This document shows, piece by piece, positions 22,681 to 34,186 of a stretch of 64,000 nt of DNA (position 1 is its first letter; each line of letters begins with the position of its first letter). The position numbers and the translations under genes are program-made. A model generated the notes under the pieces. The model worked only from the letters and a program-made list of their open reading frames with translations, was not told the DNA's origin and searched no databases. Location: positions 64,402,364-64,466,363 of the forward strand of contig CM060980.1 of NCBI GenBank assembly GCA_030765065.1, in the 5' to 3' direction. Source of the DNA: Deroplatys truncata (lineage: Eukaryota; Arthropoda; Insecta; Mantodea; Mantidae).

Positions 22681-22714
22681 TATCTTAAGTTCTGTATACA
22701 GTTACGTATAAATG

Positions 22715-22870
22715 AACCGGATGGCCGAGCTCATTAAGGCAGGGACTCGTGAGCAGAAGATCTGCGGTTCAAATACCCGCCAGGACCGTCTTTCCTGACA
22801 GATTTTTTTTTCTTCAGGTTTTCCTCAGTCCTCATAACCGGCAAGTGTCGGAGAAGTATGATCCAATTTA
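22715..22870 (+). mobile_element. SINE family E, 3'-truncated
   Basis: The tRNA-like head has A-box 'gatggccgagctcattaagg' and B-box 'gcggttcaaatacccgc'. It is followed by 'aggttttcctcagtcctcat', which matches the minus-strand copy at 51495-51735. It becomes unmatched after about 22870. Confidence 0.7.
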
Positions 22871-23056
22871 TAGATCACTACATGACGTGAGAGTGAGTAT
22901 GAAATATACGTGTTTAATTCCTTATTTGTTTCGCTAACCAAAAACTGCCTTTAGCAGCAAGGTTCACATCGGCCGTTTAGACTTTGGAAACATTGCTTCA
23001 GCAATTATGTTAACTCGTTTATATTTGATCTTAATAATTGTAGTTTAATACTTGGG

Positions 23057-23076
23057 TTCTCTCTCTTTCCCTCTCT

Positions 23077-23116
<40 letters not shown>

Positions 23117-23118
23117 CA
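23057..23118. repeat. (CT)n-(CA)n compound microsatellite
   Basis: CT-rich tract passing directly into about 12 CA units. Confidence 0.93.
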
Positions 23119-23348
23119 CATACATAGATTGATACTTCTAGACCGTAGGGAGAATGTGTATTATCCTTTGGAGTCAGAAGCTAGCCAGATAAGCACTGGA
23201 CTGCAAAGACTGTTATAGAATGAATGAATGCATGAATGAGTGTATTCATTTAAATAACAGTACAAACCCATCAATCCCTATCAATCGCAAGGGTCCGCAG
23301 ACCGTAATTGCTGGTATAATACACAGAATAACAAGCAAGATTAAAAAC

Positions 23349-23349
<1 letters not shown>

Positions 23350-23395
<46 letters not shown>

Positions 23396-23398
23396 GTA

Positions 23399-23441
<43 letters not shown>

Positions 23442-23450
23442 CAACAAATA
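23350..23450. repeat. (AAT)n microsatellite
   Basis: About 30 AAT units with two AGT interruptions, ending in AAC units. It produces a meaningless poly-tyrosine frame on the minus strand. Confidence 0.95.
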
Positions 23451-23734
23451 ATAAAATAAACTGCAAAAAATAGAAAGGAAATTGAGAAAAAATGTGACAA
23501 CAAGAAAACACTATTGCACGAGAAAAAGAAGTAAAACGTATTCAATATAGCATCTAGCTTAAATAACCCACAAAACAGCAGCAAACGTATTCCTGTGCAT
23601 TATTATGCTATATTATAGAAAACTATCAGCTAAGAGAATAAATAAAGACAACACACTAACAAGTGAAAAAATTACATAAAACATAAAGCACAAACACTAA
23701 CGTTTAACCCTTCTTACGCCTCCCACCCCTACTA

Positions 23735-24870
23735 TCAGCCTCTTTCAGATCTCAGCTGTCTAGCATTAAGTAGAAATTTACCTATCCCCTCCATGTCGTC
23801 CATGCCTGCCAGTAGCGCCCAGAATACCCTTAATTCTCCATTCCAGGTGCTAAAAGCTCGTGGTAAATATTTTTCCCTCCATTTCTCCGTATCTCTACAG
23901 ATTGCCAAGATGGACCCATGACTTTTCCTTCTCACAAATGGGGAAGATTCCCCTACCATTTTCATCAGTAATTATCACCCGCCATGCTCCCAGCCTAAGG
24001 CACGCGAATCCCTATCTAATGGATTTGGTGTTCGTGTTAACCTTTTGCTCCACACCTCATTCAGGTTTTAGCCCGAACTGTACTTCCAGCGAAACCTTCT
24101 CCGTACATTGCTCAATTGTTTTTTGCCTGTCAATATCACAAGGCGATACTTAATCTTTCTCCATGCACTTCTCTACTTCCCTGACCTACCATCCAAATGT
24201 AGCCTATCCCTGTGGTTTACAAAATCTTTTTTGATGTTGATACCCATTCTCAACTGTTCAGGTAGCAGACTGCCCTATTAGAGATTGGTCTTCAAGGACG
24301 ATCTTCATCCAATATTTAAACTGTTCTGATTTTGCACCGTGCCGTGTCACTATGCACCCCAAATTCCCTCATTACTCTGCAATTGGCCGTACCCCTCCTT
24401 CCCCAGAATTCCTTTCAAAAATCGAGTCTTCGCTTGGTCCAGATTACCTGTTTCTTTCTACTCCACATGTCGTCTTGGGCCTAACTGTCGCGCCGTATAC
24501 GGTCTCCAGCAAGATTACGGATACATTTAGAATTCTGCTATGTATCCGGAGAGTCTCTGCTGCCTTTACTCTTGCTTTGTGTTCCGTAACCGCAATATGT
24601 TTCGTGCATTTTCCGTTCATCGCAAACGGAGTCCTAAGTACACGAAATTTTTAACTTGTCCAGCGCTGTCCATCATATTATGTCCATGTTTCCTCCCTAA
24701 ACCGAACCGTTTAGTCTTATTTACATTAACCTCCGTTTGGATAAACGCGATTGCAGTGGTCCAGAAGGCAAAAGCGACAATCGTCTGGTACCATCAAAAC
24801 AATGAATTTCCAGTACATAACGACGAGGAAGACAGTCGTTTTAATTTCTAACTCTCTTTCTGTTTGCAGA
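23735..24870 (-). pseudogene. LINE reverse transcriptase C-terminal part, heavily decayed
   Basis: On the minus strand near 24740-24640 the frames read VNVNKTKRFGLGR and, further on, QVKNFVYLGLRLR, the typical 'K(T)K...xFxYLG' segment that follows the catalytic domain of jockey/I-like reverse transcriptases. Then come HIAVTEHKARVKAAETLRIH and VYGATVRP, and further down KYWMKIV, in the order expected for the C-terminal domain. At least four frame changes and several stops interrupt it. A later frame (23965-23735) with FVRRKSHGSILAIC may be the end of the same element. The catalytic YxDD motif was not found, so the copy is probably 5'-truncated. Surrounding DNA gives no target duplication. Confidence 0.6.
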
Positions 24871-24874
24871 CATT

Positions 24875-25714
24875 GCAGAAACCTACTCTCACAGCAATAG
24901 CGGTTAACTTCACATATCGGCAATTGCTACATTTGTCTTTCCTAGAACTCTGGTATAAATTTCATGGAATGGGTTCCGGAGTCTAACCTGTAACAATATC
25001 GCACTTTCCCAATCGCAAGTCAAACTTCATTTTATGAATAAGTGTGCTAAATATCTTGACAAGCGAGAGACTTTGGTTCGAATGGTTACTCAAAATGTAT
25101 ACATGGACAGAACTTACGATAAAACCAGGATATACACTTATAAGGCACGCACAGCAAACGAAATATCAGAGCAACATTAGAAATTGCGTTATCAGTGAGA
25201 TGTAACCGACGCTTAAATTATATTCTCGCGGTAATTAACATGCATAGGAAATATACCCACATGACCGAGAAGAGTATGGTGTGGGGTGATGTATAAAAAG
25301 TAGAAAATCAGCATCCATTTTACAATAAAAACGCGATTTTGCAGTTATGTTTTGTGTTAGGGAACAGAATTTTTATATAAACATAATTTCCTTTGCACAA
25401 ACATTTGAACCTCACTTTAACGTTACTCACACCTGCGTTTTTCTCAGATGTACGTTACAATGCCATTAATATTTATCTCAATTATACGTTTTCTCATTAA
25501 CACGTCACTTTTTTCTGGTTTCCATTACAAAATATATTAATTTACCTACGCATTTATAGATTATGTTCATGCTACGTTAAAATATTTTATGCATGGTTTC
25601 TGGAAACTCTATCCTTGCTATCGCAGCATAGAACAACAAGCATGATGGGCGAGGCATTAATATTTTCGGAACAACTATTGCTATAAATGGTCGGGCAAGG
25701 TCATTCTTCCACAG
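24875..25714. other. Unassigned stretch
   Basis: May include the upstream continuation of the decayed LINE to about 24950. Beyond that nothing was recognised. Confidence 0.35.
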
Positions 25715-25975
25715 GTTGTATCTGATGACGATGATGAAAATTTAGGCCTGAATGACGAAGGTGCTCCAAGTGTGCGTAAGGCAATTCAAACTCTAGAAAT
25801 CGCACAGCGATTTCTATCATCGGAAAACCAAAATGATGATAGCATTTCTGTGATTAGTGCATATACACTACTAGTGAATGATTGTAAGGAAGAATCAAAG
25901 AAGAAGAGGAAAACAGCCGATTATTTAAACCAATGTAAAACACCAGCAACCTTTCTTTTTCAGCTGGAATTATGA
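25715..25975 (+). pseudogene. Possible pogo/Tigger transposase C-terminus
   Basis: The frame opens after an acceptor-like 'cttccacag' and reads VVSDDDDENLGLNDEGAPSV, then KAIQTLEIAQRFLSSENQN, DSISVISAYTLLVNDC and KKKRKTADYL, closing at a TGA. Acidic linker, an 'A-x-x-x-L-E-x-A-x-x-F-L' helix and a basic tail with 'K...(I/A)DYL' are the layout of the C-terminal tail of pogo-class (Tigger/jerky-like) transposases. The DDE core upstream was not found, so this is a fragment. It could also be an unrelated exon; the assignment is by pattern only. Confidence 0.4.
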
Positions 25976-25989
25976 ATAACAATACTGGT

Positions 25990-26538
25990 ACGCATGTAAG
26001 TATCCTTAGGAGCGCATTATGTTTATTCTTTGTTTGTTTGTTTGTTTCATTTATTGCTTTCTTATAATAAATATGGGCAACCGCTGAAAAGTGGATAAGA
26101 AAAAGCAAATATTAAATAATACATAATTGGTTGGAGTAATAATCGAGTAAAACTATTTAAAAAAATTATTGCTTTATCAACTTTAAGACAATTGGGGTTA
26201 ATAATAGGGATTTTATCATAGTAAGTTAGCAACTTACATTCGATCTACACATTTTCTTAATTGGAAAATATCTATTTTAGTTACATAAAAAATTCACTTT
26301 TATATTTTCTCATTTATAAGTTATTTCAGTCGTCTCCCTTTGTAAACGTGTAACTGACATTATACTGTAATATAGAAGCAAATTTGGCGAACATATTTGT
26401 AAGAATACCCACCATTATTCTTTTTGTGTCAATCCCTTTATAGGTATCTGTGACCCCCATTAGCCCCTAGTTAAAGGCGTAAAAACTTTTATTTCCAATA
26501 AAACGAATATCCTGAAATTTGTTTACATTAATTCTAAA
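25990..26538. other. Unassigned AT-rich stretch with (GTTT)n
   Basis: A short GTTT tandem lies at about 26028-26048. No other feature was recognised. Confidence 0.45.
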
Positions 26539-26542
26539 AAAC

Positions 26543-27434
26543 TGAAAGGTTATTTGTTGCCCCACGTATGGGAGATTGTTCTCTTAGTGTGTTCGCCCCA
26601 CGTACGATACAAAGTTTCCAGTGGCCTTCGCCCCACGTTTAAAAATCCACTTTGTATTTTAATGTTTATTTCAATACTATCCATGTATGCCTCGGCTGCG
26701 TCAGTAGTAATTTTTAGAACACGTATCTCTTAGCAGGGATGGTGTGACTAAATAACAAGGCTTACACAAATTATAATGCTATTTAACTTCGTTTTATTAA
26801 TCTTTCACACGATTAAATAACACTTCACTGATATATCCTACTGTAGAGCTGTGAGATTATTGTTAATTGTACTTTTTTTAACACGTAAACTTTATATTAT
26901 TCAAGCCGTAATGAAGTTTTTTATGCCTCACACTGAATACGTACCTAGCGAACTGCTCGGGAACGCTGCCTTCTAGCGTCTAGCGTCTACCGCCTAAATT
27001 CGTACATTTACTCTATTTCAAGTCTCTGATTGGCTAATTATACTCCAATAAAATAATGTTATTTAAATTAAGATTTTTCTAGTTGCTGAGTGGGCATTTA
27101 TAAACTATTTTAAATATTACATTATTGTTCCTCCAAGAACTATTAGTAGCATTATTAAACTTTCTAATTTATTGTTGTCTCAAGATTACCTCATTTTTAT
27201 CTCATTGTTAGACAATTTTGGGCTTCTATTCTCACAGCTCCTACATTGTTAAACTACATAATACATTCACATAACATTATTATGCATGTACATAATAATA
27301 TAAACATAATACAACGACTGTTACATACACTTTTTATATTATTACATACACGTATTGCTTTAAGGCAGGCTGTTATTATATTTTATATTATATAATTAGA
27401 CTGATATCATTTAAGTGTTAAAAATACTGCCTCA
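26543..27434 (-). mobile_element. Solo LTR, family B (copy B2)
   Basis: On the minus strand it starts TGAGGCAGTATTTTTAACAC at 27434 and ends ...ACCTTTCA at 26543 (TG...CA, 892 bp). It is flanked by 'aaac' at 26539-26542 and 27435-27438. Sequence is colinear with B1. Three PBS-like 'acgtggggc' motifs sit at its 3' end (plus-strand 26559, 26595, 26630), spaced 36 and 35 bp. No interior remains. Confidence 0.88.
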
Positions 27435-27439
27435 AAACC

Positions 27440-28951
27440 AATAGCTGATATAGATCAAATTTAGCTATACTTTCCATAAGCTTTCTTTTTTCCTCTTTCG
27501 TGGGGAAATAACACTAAACTCTTATCTACCAAGCTATATTTACATTGCCAAATAACTTTGCAATCTTCACCATTAATAAAATCGAACAAACCAATCACTT
27601 TCCTTTATGTTAACATGTAAGCTGTTGATAGATAGAGAGGTAAGTGACAAAAATAGATTTTTAACTTACACTATATTTCAGTATCTCTATTTGCAATACT
27701 TTCGGAATTAAACTTCCATGCTGGCAGTATGCAGCAGCACTTGTCAAAGACAGTGGCATATTTTAGTTGGTGGGGTACAATGTATAAAAACAACATTGCA
27801 TAGAATCCAAACACGAGTTTATGACGCTGCATCACAAAAATAGACCAGGTAGAAGAAAAAGACACTTTCACTTTTTCCGAAAATCAAGTCATTCATAATT
27901 TATGTACAGGTATTCAATTTTTATTTACGCAAAATATTCACTATACACTTAACACTTACTAAAATAAATAATCCATTTTCACTAAGTTTCTCATCCATTT
28001 CAGATCTTTGTTAATAGGTTCGCCAGTAACCATGTTTAGAAATTGCGTGCAAGAATTGTCAGCAATAAACTTAATACTTAAGATGAAGTAGCGAATTTAA
28101 ACACTATTACTATACGCGATGTAAACGTTTCTTTTTTGGAGGGGGCTTTAAAGTGCATTAATATTAATAACCTGTAACATTAAAGGACGCAATGCACACT
28201 AGTCTCTCTATTTATATATGAAGTCCATTCTGCGATGTTGCTCTTACTAACAATTAAAGCTTACTCTAATGATAATGCAGGAGCTGTTTGAAACGTAATG
28301 CTGCCTAAGGATACGTTAAGCCATGGTGCGTAAGAGCAAACAGCTTTTGGAAAGTAATAACGTTAACCTCACGACAAATCGCTTAGGAGGGCTCCTCTTG
28401 CAGATGCCGCTAGGGAGGACAGGCTAGGTGCGGATGTGCAAAGAAAGAACGGAGATAGATTCTGCTGCGCTTCGTGAACCCTCCCTTCGACACCCCTGTT
28501 ATCCCGCGCCCATCATAAGAATTCTTCAAACCAAAGCATTCTGCCCTGCTATTACTAAGCCTGCACACAAGGAGAATGTGCCCAGCCCTTTCCCTTCATA
28601 CATTTACACACTAAGTTGTCTGCATTCGCCTAAGAAGCCGTTTAAACCGCGCACCGCTTTTGTATACTACAATGCACGAGCTAAACATTCAGGATTTGCG
28701 TCTAAAATTCTGCAATCTATTTTCTTTCTTTTTCCTTTTTTGTGGGGGGAGTTGACATTTTAGGCAAAAATTACACTGTTCTACAAAGTTTCAAAAGTTC
28801 AATGTCATGGTGAAGAAAATATGTTTTCTGTATGTTTTTAGGGTTGATGAACGAAAATAACGTTTAATTTTATTTATTACCTCTCTTTTTAGGATAATAA
28901 TATTTAATATATGTACCTTACAAAAAAAAATTAAAAAAAATATAAATTATC
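27440..28951. other. Unassigned stretch
   Basis: A 111-codon plus-strand frame at 28428-28763, in a slightly GC-richer patch, has no recognised domain. Otherwise AT-rich and non-recurrent. Confidence 0.4.
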
Positions 28952-29162
28952 TCAAAAACCTCTCTTTTTGGCTTGTTCCTGGTACTGTGTTGCAGGAGCT
29001 TCCCTTTTCACCACCCAGAAATAATCTCTTAGCATGGCAGCACTCCATTTCCCTTTATATCCTTGCTCTATCACTGAAATATCCTGGTGGAATCGTTCAC
29101 CATGTTTATCGCTTACATCATCACAATTTGGTGGAAAGAAACCTAAGTGTGATTTTTAATAG
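28952..29162 (-). pseudogene. C-terminal piece of a split, decayed multi-copy arthropod protein gene
   Basis: The minus strand reads KSHLGFFPPNCDDVSDKHGE, RFHQDISVIEQGYKGKWSAA and MLRDYFWVVKREAP, with a stop at 28952. The block 'SDxHGERFHQDI...xYxGKW...MLxDYxW' is a hallmark of an uncharacterised protein family found in many copies in arthropod and other invertebrate genomes, itself probably TE-associated. This piece joins the middle part at 30489-31780; solo LTR B3 separates them. Its frame is open to the stop. Confidence 0.72.
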
Positions 29163-29163
29163 C

Positions 29164-30485
29164 TGAGGCAGTATTTTTAATACTTAAATTATTTCAGTCC
29201 AATTATATAATATATATATATAAATTCAATAACAGCCCGCCTTAAAGCAATATGTCGTCCTCCGTGGACTAGTGGTACCGTTCTAGCCTCTAGTTCCCAA
29301 GGTCGCGGGTTCAAACCCGGCGGAGGGCGATGGATTTTTTCGGGCGTAAAAATCCTTAGCATGGCTTCCTTCGGAAGGGAAGTAAAGATTTAAGGCACGT
29401 AAAAGAACCTCAAGCCTGATAAAGAGACCTCTGAGCAAAATTATCGGCATTTCACGCCCAATATAGAATGGGACGCTAAGAACCACAGCAGTTAAAGAGC
29501 GTCCATAAATAAAAACTCAATTTAAATTTTTTAAAGCAATATGTGTATTTAACAATATATAAAAAGTGTGTATTGCAGTCATTGTAAATGTTTATATTAT
29601 TGTATACATGTTCAATAATGTTATGTGAATGTATTACGTAATTTAATAATGTAGGAGCTGTGAGAATAATAAGTTAAAAGTTGCTAACAATGAGGTAACC
29701 TTGAGGCAATAATGAATTTTAAAAGCTTAAATGCTTCTAGTCATTATTGGAGCAACAATAATGTAAATTTTGAGACAGTTTAAAAATAGCCAATCAACAA
29801 CCAGAAAAAGCTTTAGTTAAATGAAGGTATTCTACTGGAGATGGATTAGCCAATCAGAGACTTGAAATACAGAAATTTAAAAGTTTAGGCGGTTGAAATC
29901 AATTCAGTTGCCTGCAAACAGTGTTCCTAACCGGACGCGAGACACGTCCTCGAGAAGTATAATACGTATTCATGTGAGACGAAAATAGTTTTACGTGTTA
30001 AAAGGTGTAAGTAACCAATAAAATAATCTCACAGCTCTCGTTATATCAGTGAAGTGTTATTTAAATCGTATCAAGTATTAATAAAAGGGGTGAAGTAAAA
30101 TTATAATCTGTGTAAGTCTACATTCTTAGTCACACCATAACCCTGCTAAGAGAAACGTGTCTCTAACAAAAATACTGACGCAGCCGAGGCAAGCATAAAT
30201 ATAATATTTAAAGAAACAGTAAAAATACAGAGTTAATATTTTTTTTTAAACTTGGGGCGAAGGCCACCTGAAAGCACATTTGGGGTGAAGGCTACCAGAA
30301 ACCGTTTACTATACGTGCGGTTGCAACTACTACAAGTTCGGGTCCCCAATAGATGAAAAATAATACAACTCCTTCAATACAAACTACTTAAATTGACGCC
30401 CAAAGCGTGGTGCAAACAACGTAAAAGACAATACTACCTTCTTCAAATTGGATTCCAAAACGTGGGGCTAATAAATACTTCTTCA
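29164..30485 (+). mobile_element. Solo LTR, family B (copy B3), with nested SINE
   Basis: It starts TGAGGCAGTATTTTTAATAC at 29164 and ends near 30485 (...ACTTCTTCA). The bases 'atag' occur at both sides (29159-29162 region and 30485-30488), giving a short target duplication; the exact split is ambiguous by one base. It interrupts the minus-strand pseudogene between codons for ...MSLKVHY and KSHLGFF. The 3' end (30248-30468) carries several PBS-like motifs, including 'ttgacgcccaaagcgtggtgc' minus one base at 30394 and 'attccaaaacgtggggc' at 30452. A 275-bp SINE lies inside. Confidence 0.85.
29256..29530 (+). mobile_element. tRNA-derived SINE (family F) with 14-bp target duplication
   Basis: Perfect direct repeats 'ttaaagcaatatgt' at 29242-29255 and 29531-29544 bound a 275-bp insertion within LTR B3. 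The head has A-box 'ccgtggactagtggtacc' and B-box 'gcgggttcaaacccggc'. The 5' 'cgtcctccg' pairs with 'cggagggcg' after the B box, as a tRNA acceptor stem would. A T6 run follows at about 29333. The tail is A-rich ('ataaataaaaactcaattt'). Confidence 0.9.
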
Positions 30486-30488
30486 TAG

Positions 30489-31780
30489 TGCACTTTTAGT
30501 GACATATTACACTTCAGCTGTGCATACGAGCACATCAGATCATCCACAAGTTCTTTGAAATTTTCAGTTTGAAGTTTCCAAGAAAACTATTCGAAACATT
30601 CTTAAATAATTGCCATGCAGTTTTCTCATTATTTAGCACAAATTCAAACTTATTATCTTTGAGAAGTTCTCTAATCTGTGGACCGATAAACACACTTGCT
30701 TTTACTATTTCAAAACTAGCCTGGGGAACTGTTGACGTAAGTGAATGCAGAGTCATTTGCATCTAAAGGTTTTACAACATTTTATCATTTTATACGTAGT
30801 GCTGGGAGCAAAACTTTGTTTCGCTCTATCAATGATTCACACAATGCATTTTTCATTCCAGGAGTTAATGACTGTCTCATGGGCCAACTTTTCTGAGAAC
30901 GTGTTTGTCTCTAGCACGGCTATCCCACTCGCAAAGGAAACAACAGTACTTGGTGTAGCCGGATTACATCCCTAATAAAACGGCAATAACTTTAAAATCC
31001 CCACACACTTCCCGCTGGTATCTATGCAGAATGTTTCTCTTATTTGTACATGTTTCTTTTGTATTGGTGGCATACTTCATAGGAATGGGAGGAAACTCGT
31101 TTCCATTATGTAAAAGTACTGCTTTAAGATTTGTCTTGGAGGCATTGATGAACAGGAACATTGATCAGGACTGTGCTTCATATTTAGTGCCTCCATCAGA
31201 CCAAGTGCTTCTTTGCAGAACATGAAGTCCCCTTAGTTTTAAAAACTTCTCAAACTTTTTATATCTAGTGCGGAATGTTGTCACTTTCATGGAGTCGTGT
31301 AGATACTTCCACTATTTTAACGGTGATGCCAAAAGTTCTGCCTTATTTTTAGGAAGTTCTAGATGCTTGATGAGATCATTGAGCTCCTCTTGTGTCATCT
31401 TGTGAGGATTCGAGAATGGTGTGCTTGGAAAGAAGTCTGCATTTCTTGAAGATGGTGGCCGTTCATCTTCAGTTATGGACGCACTGTTATCTTCATCATA
31501 TCTTACAGAAACATTTTCTGGGGGTTCAGGAACAGCAAGTTCGTTGTCATGAGGTACAGGACGAATTGCAGTGGGAATATTAGGGTATACAACTATTGAC
31601 TTTTTTCTTCATAGAGATTCCTTTATTTACAGACGGAACTATGCACAAAATAACAGTCAGTGGTACGGTTGGTGGGCTCCCTCCAAATCATCGGGTCTCG
31701 GAAAGCCATATGACGTCCTTTTCTATTCACCCATCATTAAAGTTGGACAAACACGTAGTAGAGCATACATGCGGTGCCCA
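30489..31780 (-). pseudogene. Middle part of the split multi-copy protein gene
   Basis: From 31780 downwards the minus strand reads WAPHVCSTTCLSNFND, then after a stop GRHMAFRDPMIWREPTNRTT, DCYFCIVPSVNKG and VVYPNIPTAIRPVPHDNELA. A long open part runs to EELNDLIKHLELPKNKAELL, followed by stops and frame changes. Next come NASKTNLKAVLLHNGNEFPP, REVCGDFKVIAVLLGM, SGYTKYCCFLCEWDSR and, in another frame, SVFIGPQIRELLKDNKFEFV and FLGNFKL. Order and motifs (CxxxC, DCYFC, 'GDxKVIAxLLG', 'GYTKYxCFLCxWDSR', 'FxGPQIRELxKDxxF') fit one gene of the family. At least five disabling changes are present. Molecular function of the family is unknown to me; the cysteine pairs suggest metal binding. Confidence 0.72.
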
Positions 31781-32627
31781 TTTTTACTTTCTCTACTACG
31801 TATAGTAAATTGGAGAAGTATTGTCTTCCACCCAAAAATTCGATAACGAGATTTCACCGGAAATATATGTGTTGAGACACCCTGAATACAAAAAAAGCAT
31901 TTTTGGAAACATGTCCGTGTGTGTGTGTGTGTGTGTGTGTCTATCTGTGAACAGCATAACTCAGAAACGAACAGTCGGATAATCACCAAACTTGGTATTT
32001 AGGTCCAGTATCTTCCAGAAATGCGACACGAAGGTTTTCAAGAAAATCCCCCACCCCCAGATTACTCTTTACATGGAAAATTTTTCGAAAATTTTAATTT
32101 TCTCAAAAATGGTTCTAACGATTTTGATTAAAATATCATTTGTTTAAGATATTTTATGACAAATGAAATGTATATCTCGAATTTTCTGGAAATGTCTCCA
32201 AAAGTATTCTTCATTGTGAACGACTTTTGCATAACTGGTAAACCATAAGAGATAGACAAAGTTTTACTACACAAAGAATGTAGATCGCGTTAAAATACAC
32301 AATTTATGCCATACACATTTTTTTTTCTTGAGTGAACCATTTTCGAGATATTGCTTGTTATTCCCTTACATTTTCCAATACTTATACTTTTTCTCAAATG
32401 GAAATTCGTTATTGTAATGCAAAGAGAACAGAATACTCCACATAGCAACCAGCTCTTAAAATATTTGACTATAGCTTAAAGCCTATCAATTCCTCTTGCA
32501 TCTACAAGAAAATTAGCAATTAGATTAACATCTCGATTAACGTGAAGTAGATGGAGAATAAGCGTTTGTAAAAATAGTTTGTACAAGAGTACAGAAAGTC
32601 ATGTGAGTGTAACACATCAGATTTTTT
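31781..32627 (+). mobile_element. Family A copy inserted in the multi-copy protein gene
   Basis: A complete copy: 'tttttactttctctactacg' at the left, (GT)n at 31918-31941, and '...cacatcagatttttt' at the right. On the minus strand the host gene reads ...GCKIGAQDK up to the insertion and WAPHVC straight after it. Restoring GATAAA|TGGGCACCG gives the frame back, so the empty site is a short A/T run and little or no sequence was lost. Confidence 0.9.
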
Positions 32628-32628
32628 A

Positions 32629-32855
32629 TCCTGGGCCCCTATCTTACAGCCCAAATACAGGAAATATGCCTTTTTTGTAGAAGTTGTAATTGAACACTTT
32701 CTGGAAACAAATGCTACTTCAAAAATATAGCAGAAGTTATCTGCATTATTTACGCATTTACGGGATATTTTTGTACTTGCCGTAAATTTTAGATTGCGAG
32801 CTGGAAGTATAAAAACATAATTATCACGAAAGCACTTCGAGACACATGAAAACAC
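32629..32855 (-). pseudogene. N-terminal piece of the split multi-copy protein gene
   Basis: The minus strand is open from 32855 and reads KISRKCVNNADNFCYIFEVA, FVSRKCSITTSTKKAYFLYL and GCKIGAQDK, where family A begins. 'DNFCYIxxxxFxxxxRxI.....KAYxLYxGCKxGxQDK' is the N-terminal signature I associate with the same protein family as the pieces at 30489 and 28952. The second cysteine of the usual CYIC pair has changed to phenylalanine (FCYIF). The ATG at 32855 starts MFSCVSKCFRDN, but whether it is the original start is uncertain. Confidence 0.65.
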
Positions 32856-32869
32856 GACCTCTTTCTTAT

Positions 32870-34180
32870 ATATAATACTCGCCGCAATGCTCTTATCTGG
32901 TCACAAAGCTACTGCGCATGTGATTAAAGTGTTGAGATGTACCCGATCACGTGATAATACCGTCCTATTACAATTAAGATATGCTCAGGCTGTGCAATTA
33001 ATTGCCTATATATGGGACTCGATATTTTGCGAAAAGAAAACCTAATTACAGGATGGCTGCAATTCGAAAACTAGAGCTAACATGCGAATTTTAACGTTAG
33101 TTTCGAATTCCGTGGAACCAAATTAACAAAGTTTATCTCATTTCTTTTCATACCATTTTGTGTGTAGAACTGTGTTATTTAAAGGTATTTATGTTTCAAA
33201 ATTAAAGGGAAGGCACCTTACCTTGTGCCGTTTAGCCGAGCCGCCACTTGTCAAAGAGCAAACTCGGAACCACTAACAGGCTTCTAAGGTGTAAATCAAT
33301 GCTCGCTATCAAGACACATGCGATATTGCAGACCTTAACTTACTGTGCTCGTGCCATTCAGTTGCATTATTTCTTTGAATAAAACCATCCTTATGGGATA
33401 TTCTTAATGCAACACTGAGAGTAGGGAATGATTCTCATTAAAGAAAAACTTCCCACCTCAGCTGAAATAGAATCCATACCTCTGAGTTGAGAATTCAGAC
33501 CGTAAAACCTTTTCGCCTGTAGAATTATAAGCCACTTCACCTCTGAACAGCTCATTTAATATTTATCTTCCCTTTGTGCTACAGGAAAAGAGTAACGCCT
33601 GAGAATATATACGCCGAGCTTATTAATGTTTTAATTTTGCGTTGTAAATATTGTTTCCGAGCCGCATGCTGGCTGTATTGGCTCATAACTTGTTGGATTT
33701 ATGTTAACTTATCTTCTTTTATACGTACTACCAGTAGGTAACATTTGTAGAACATTTGTAGCGGTAACCAGTGAACAATGACTGTCTGAATGTTTACTCG
33801 GAAGTACGATTTCTTAAACATTTGTCATCTGCATTTCTATTATGTTGGTATTCATTAATATTTTGATTCAAAATACTATTTTTGAGCAAACTTTAATATT
33901 AATATTTCAATTACGGAATATATGTAGTTGTTCAATATGTATTTGGGTGTCTGTTCTTATTTTTGCTCACTTTATTTCTACTACTGTTTACTTTAACTTG
34001 GGTAAATCAGCATCTTTTACATTTTAATACTTAAATGTAGGCACAGAACAGGCAGAGGAAAGATATGAAAAAGATAAAAATATATGAAAATGACACCAAT
34101 TACAAACGTTCATGCTAAATCAATTCGAAACAGCATTAACAACACATTTGGTTTTAAATAATTTTTTTCTTAAAATACTT
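32870..34180. other. Unassigned stretch
   Basis: No recognisable gene, RNA or recurrent repeat. Confidence 0.4.
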
Positions 34181-34186
34181 TGTTTA

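Noticed and set aside
22226-22737. Overlapping 80-101-codon frames
   Set aside because: They lie inside SINE D; the corresponding frames are not conserved in the copies at 38340 and 55858.
23348-23584. Poly-tyrosine frame
   Set aside because: It is the translation of an (AAT)n microsatellite.
29256-29335. Functional tRNA gene
   Set aside because: The tRNA-like head is part of a 275-bp SINE with a target duplication. The anticodon arm is not convincing.
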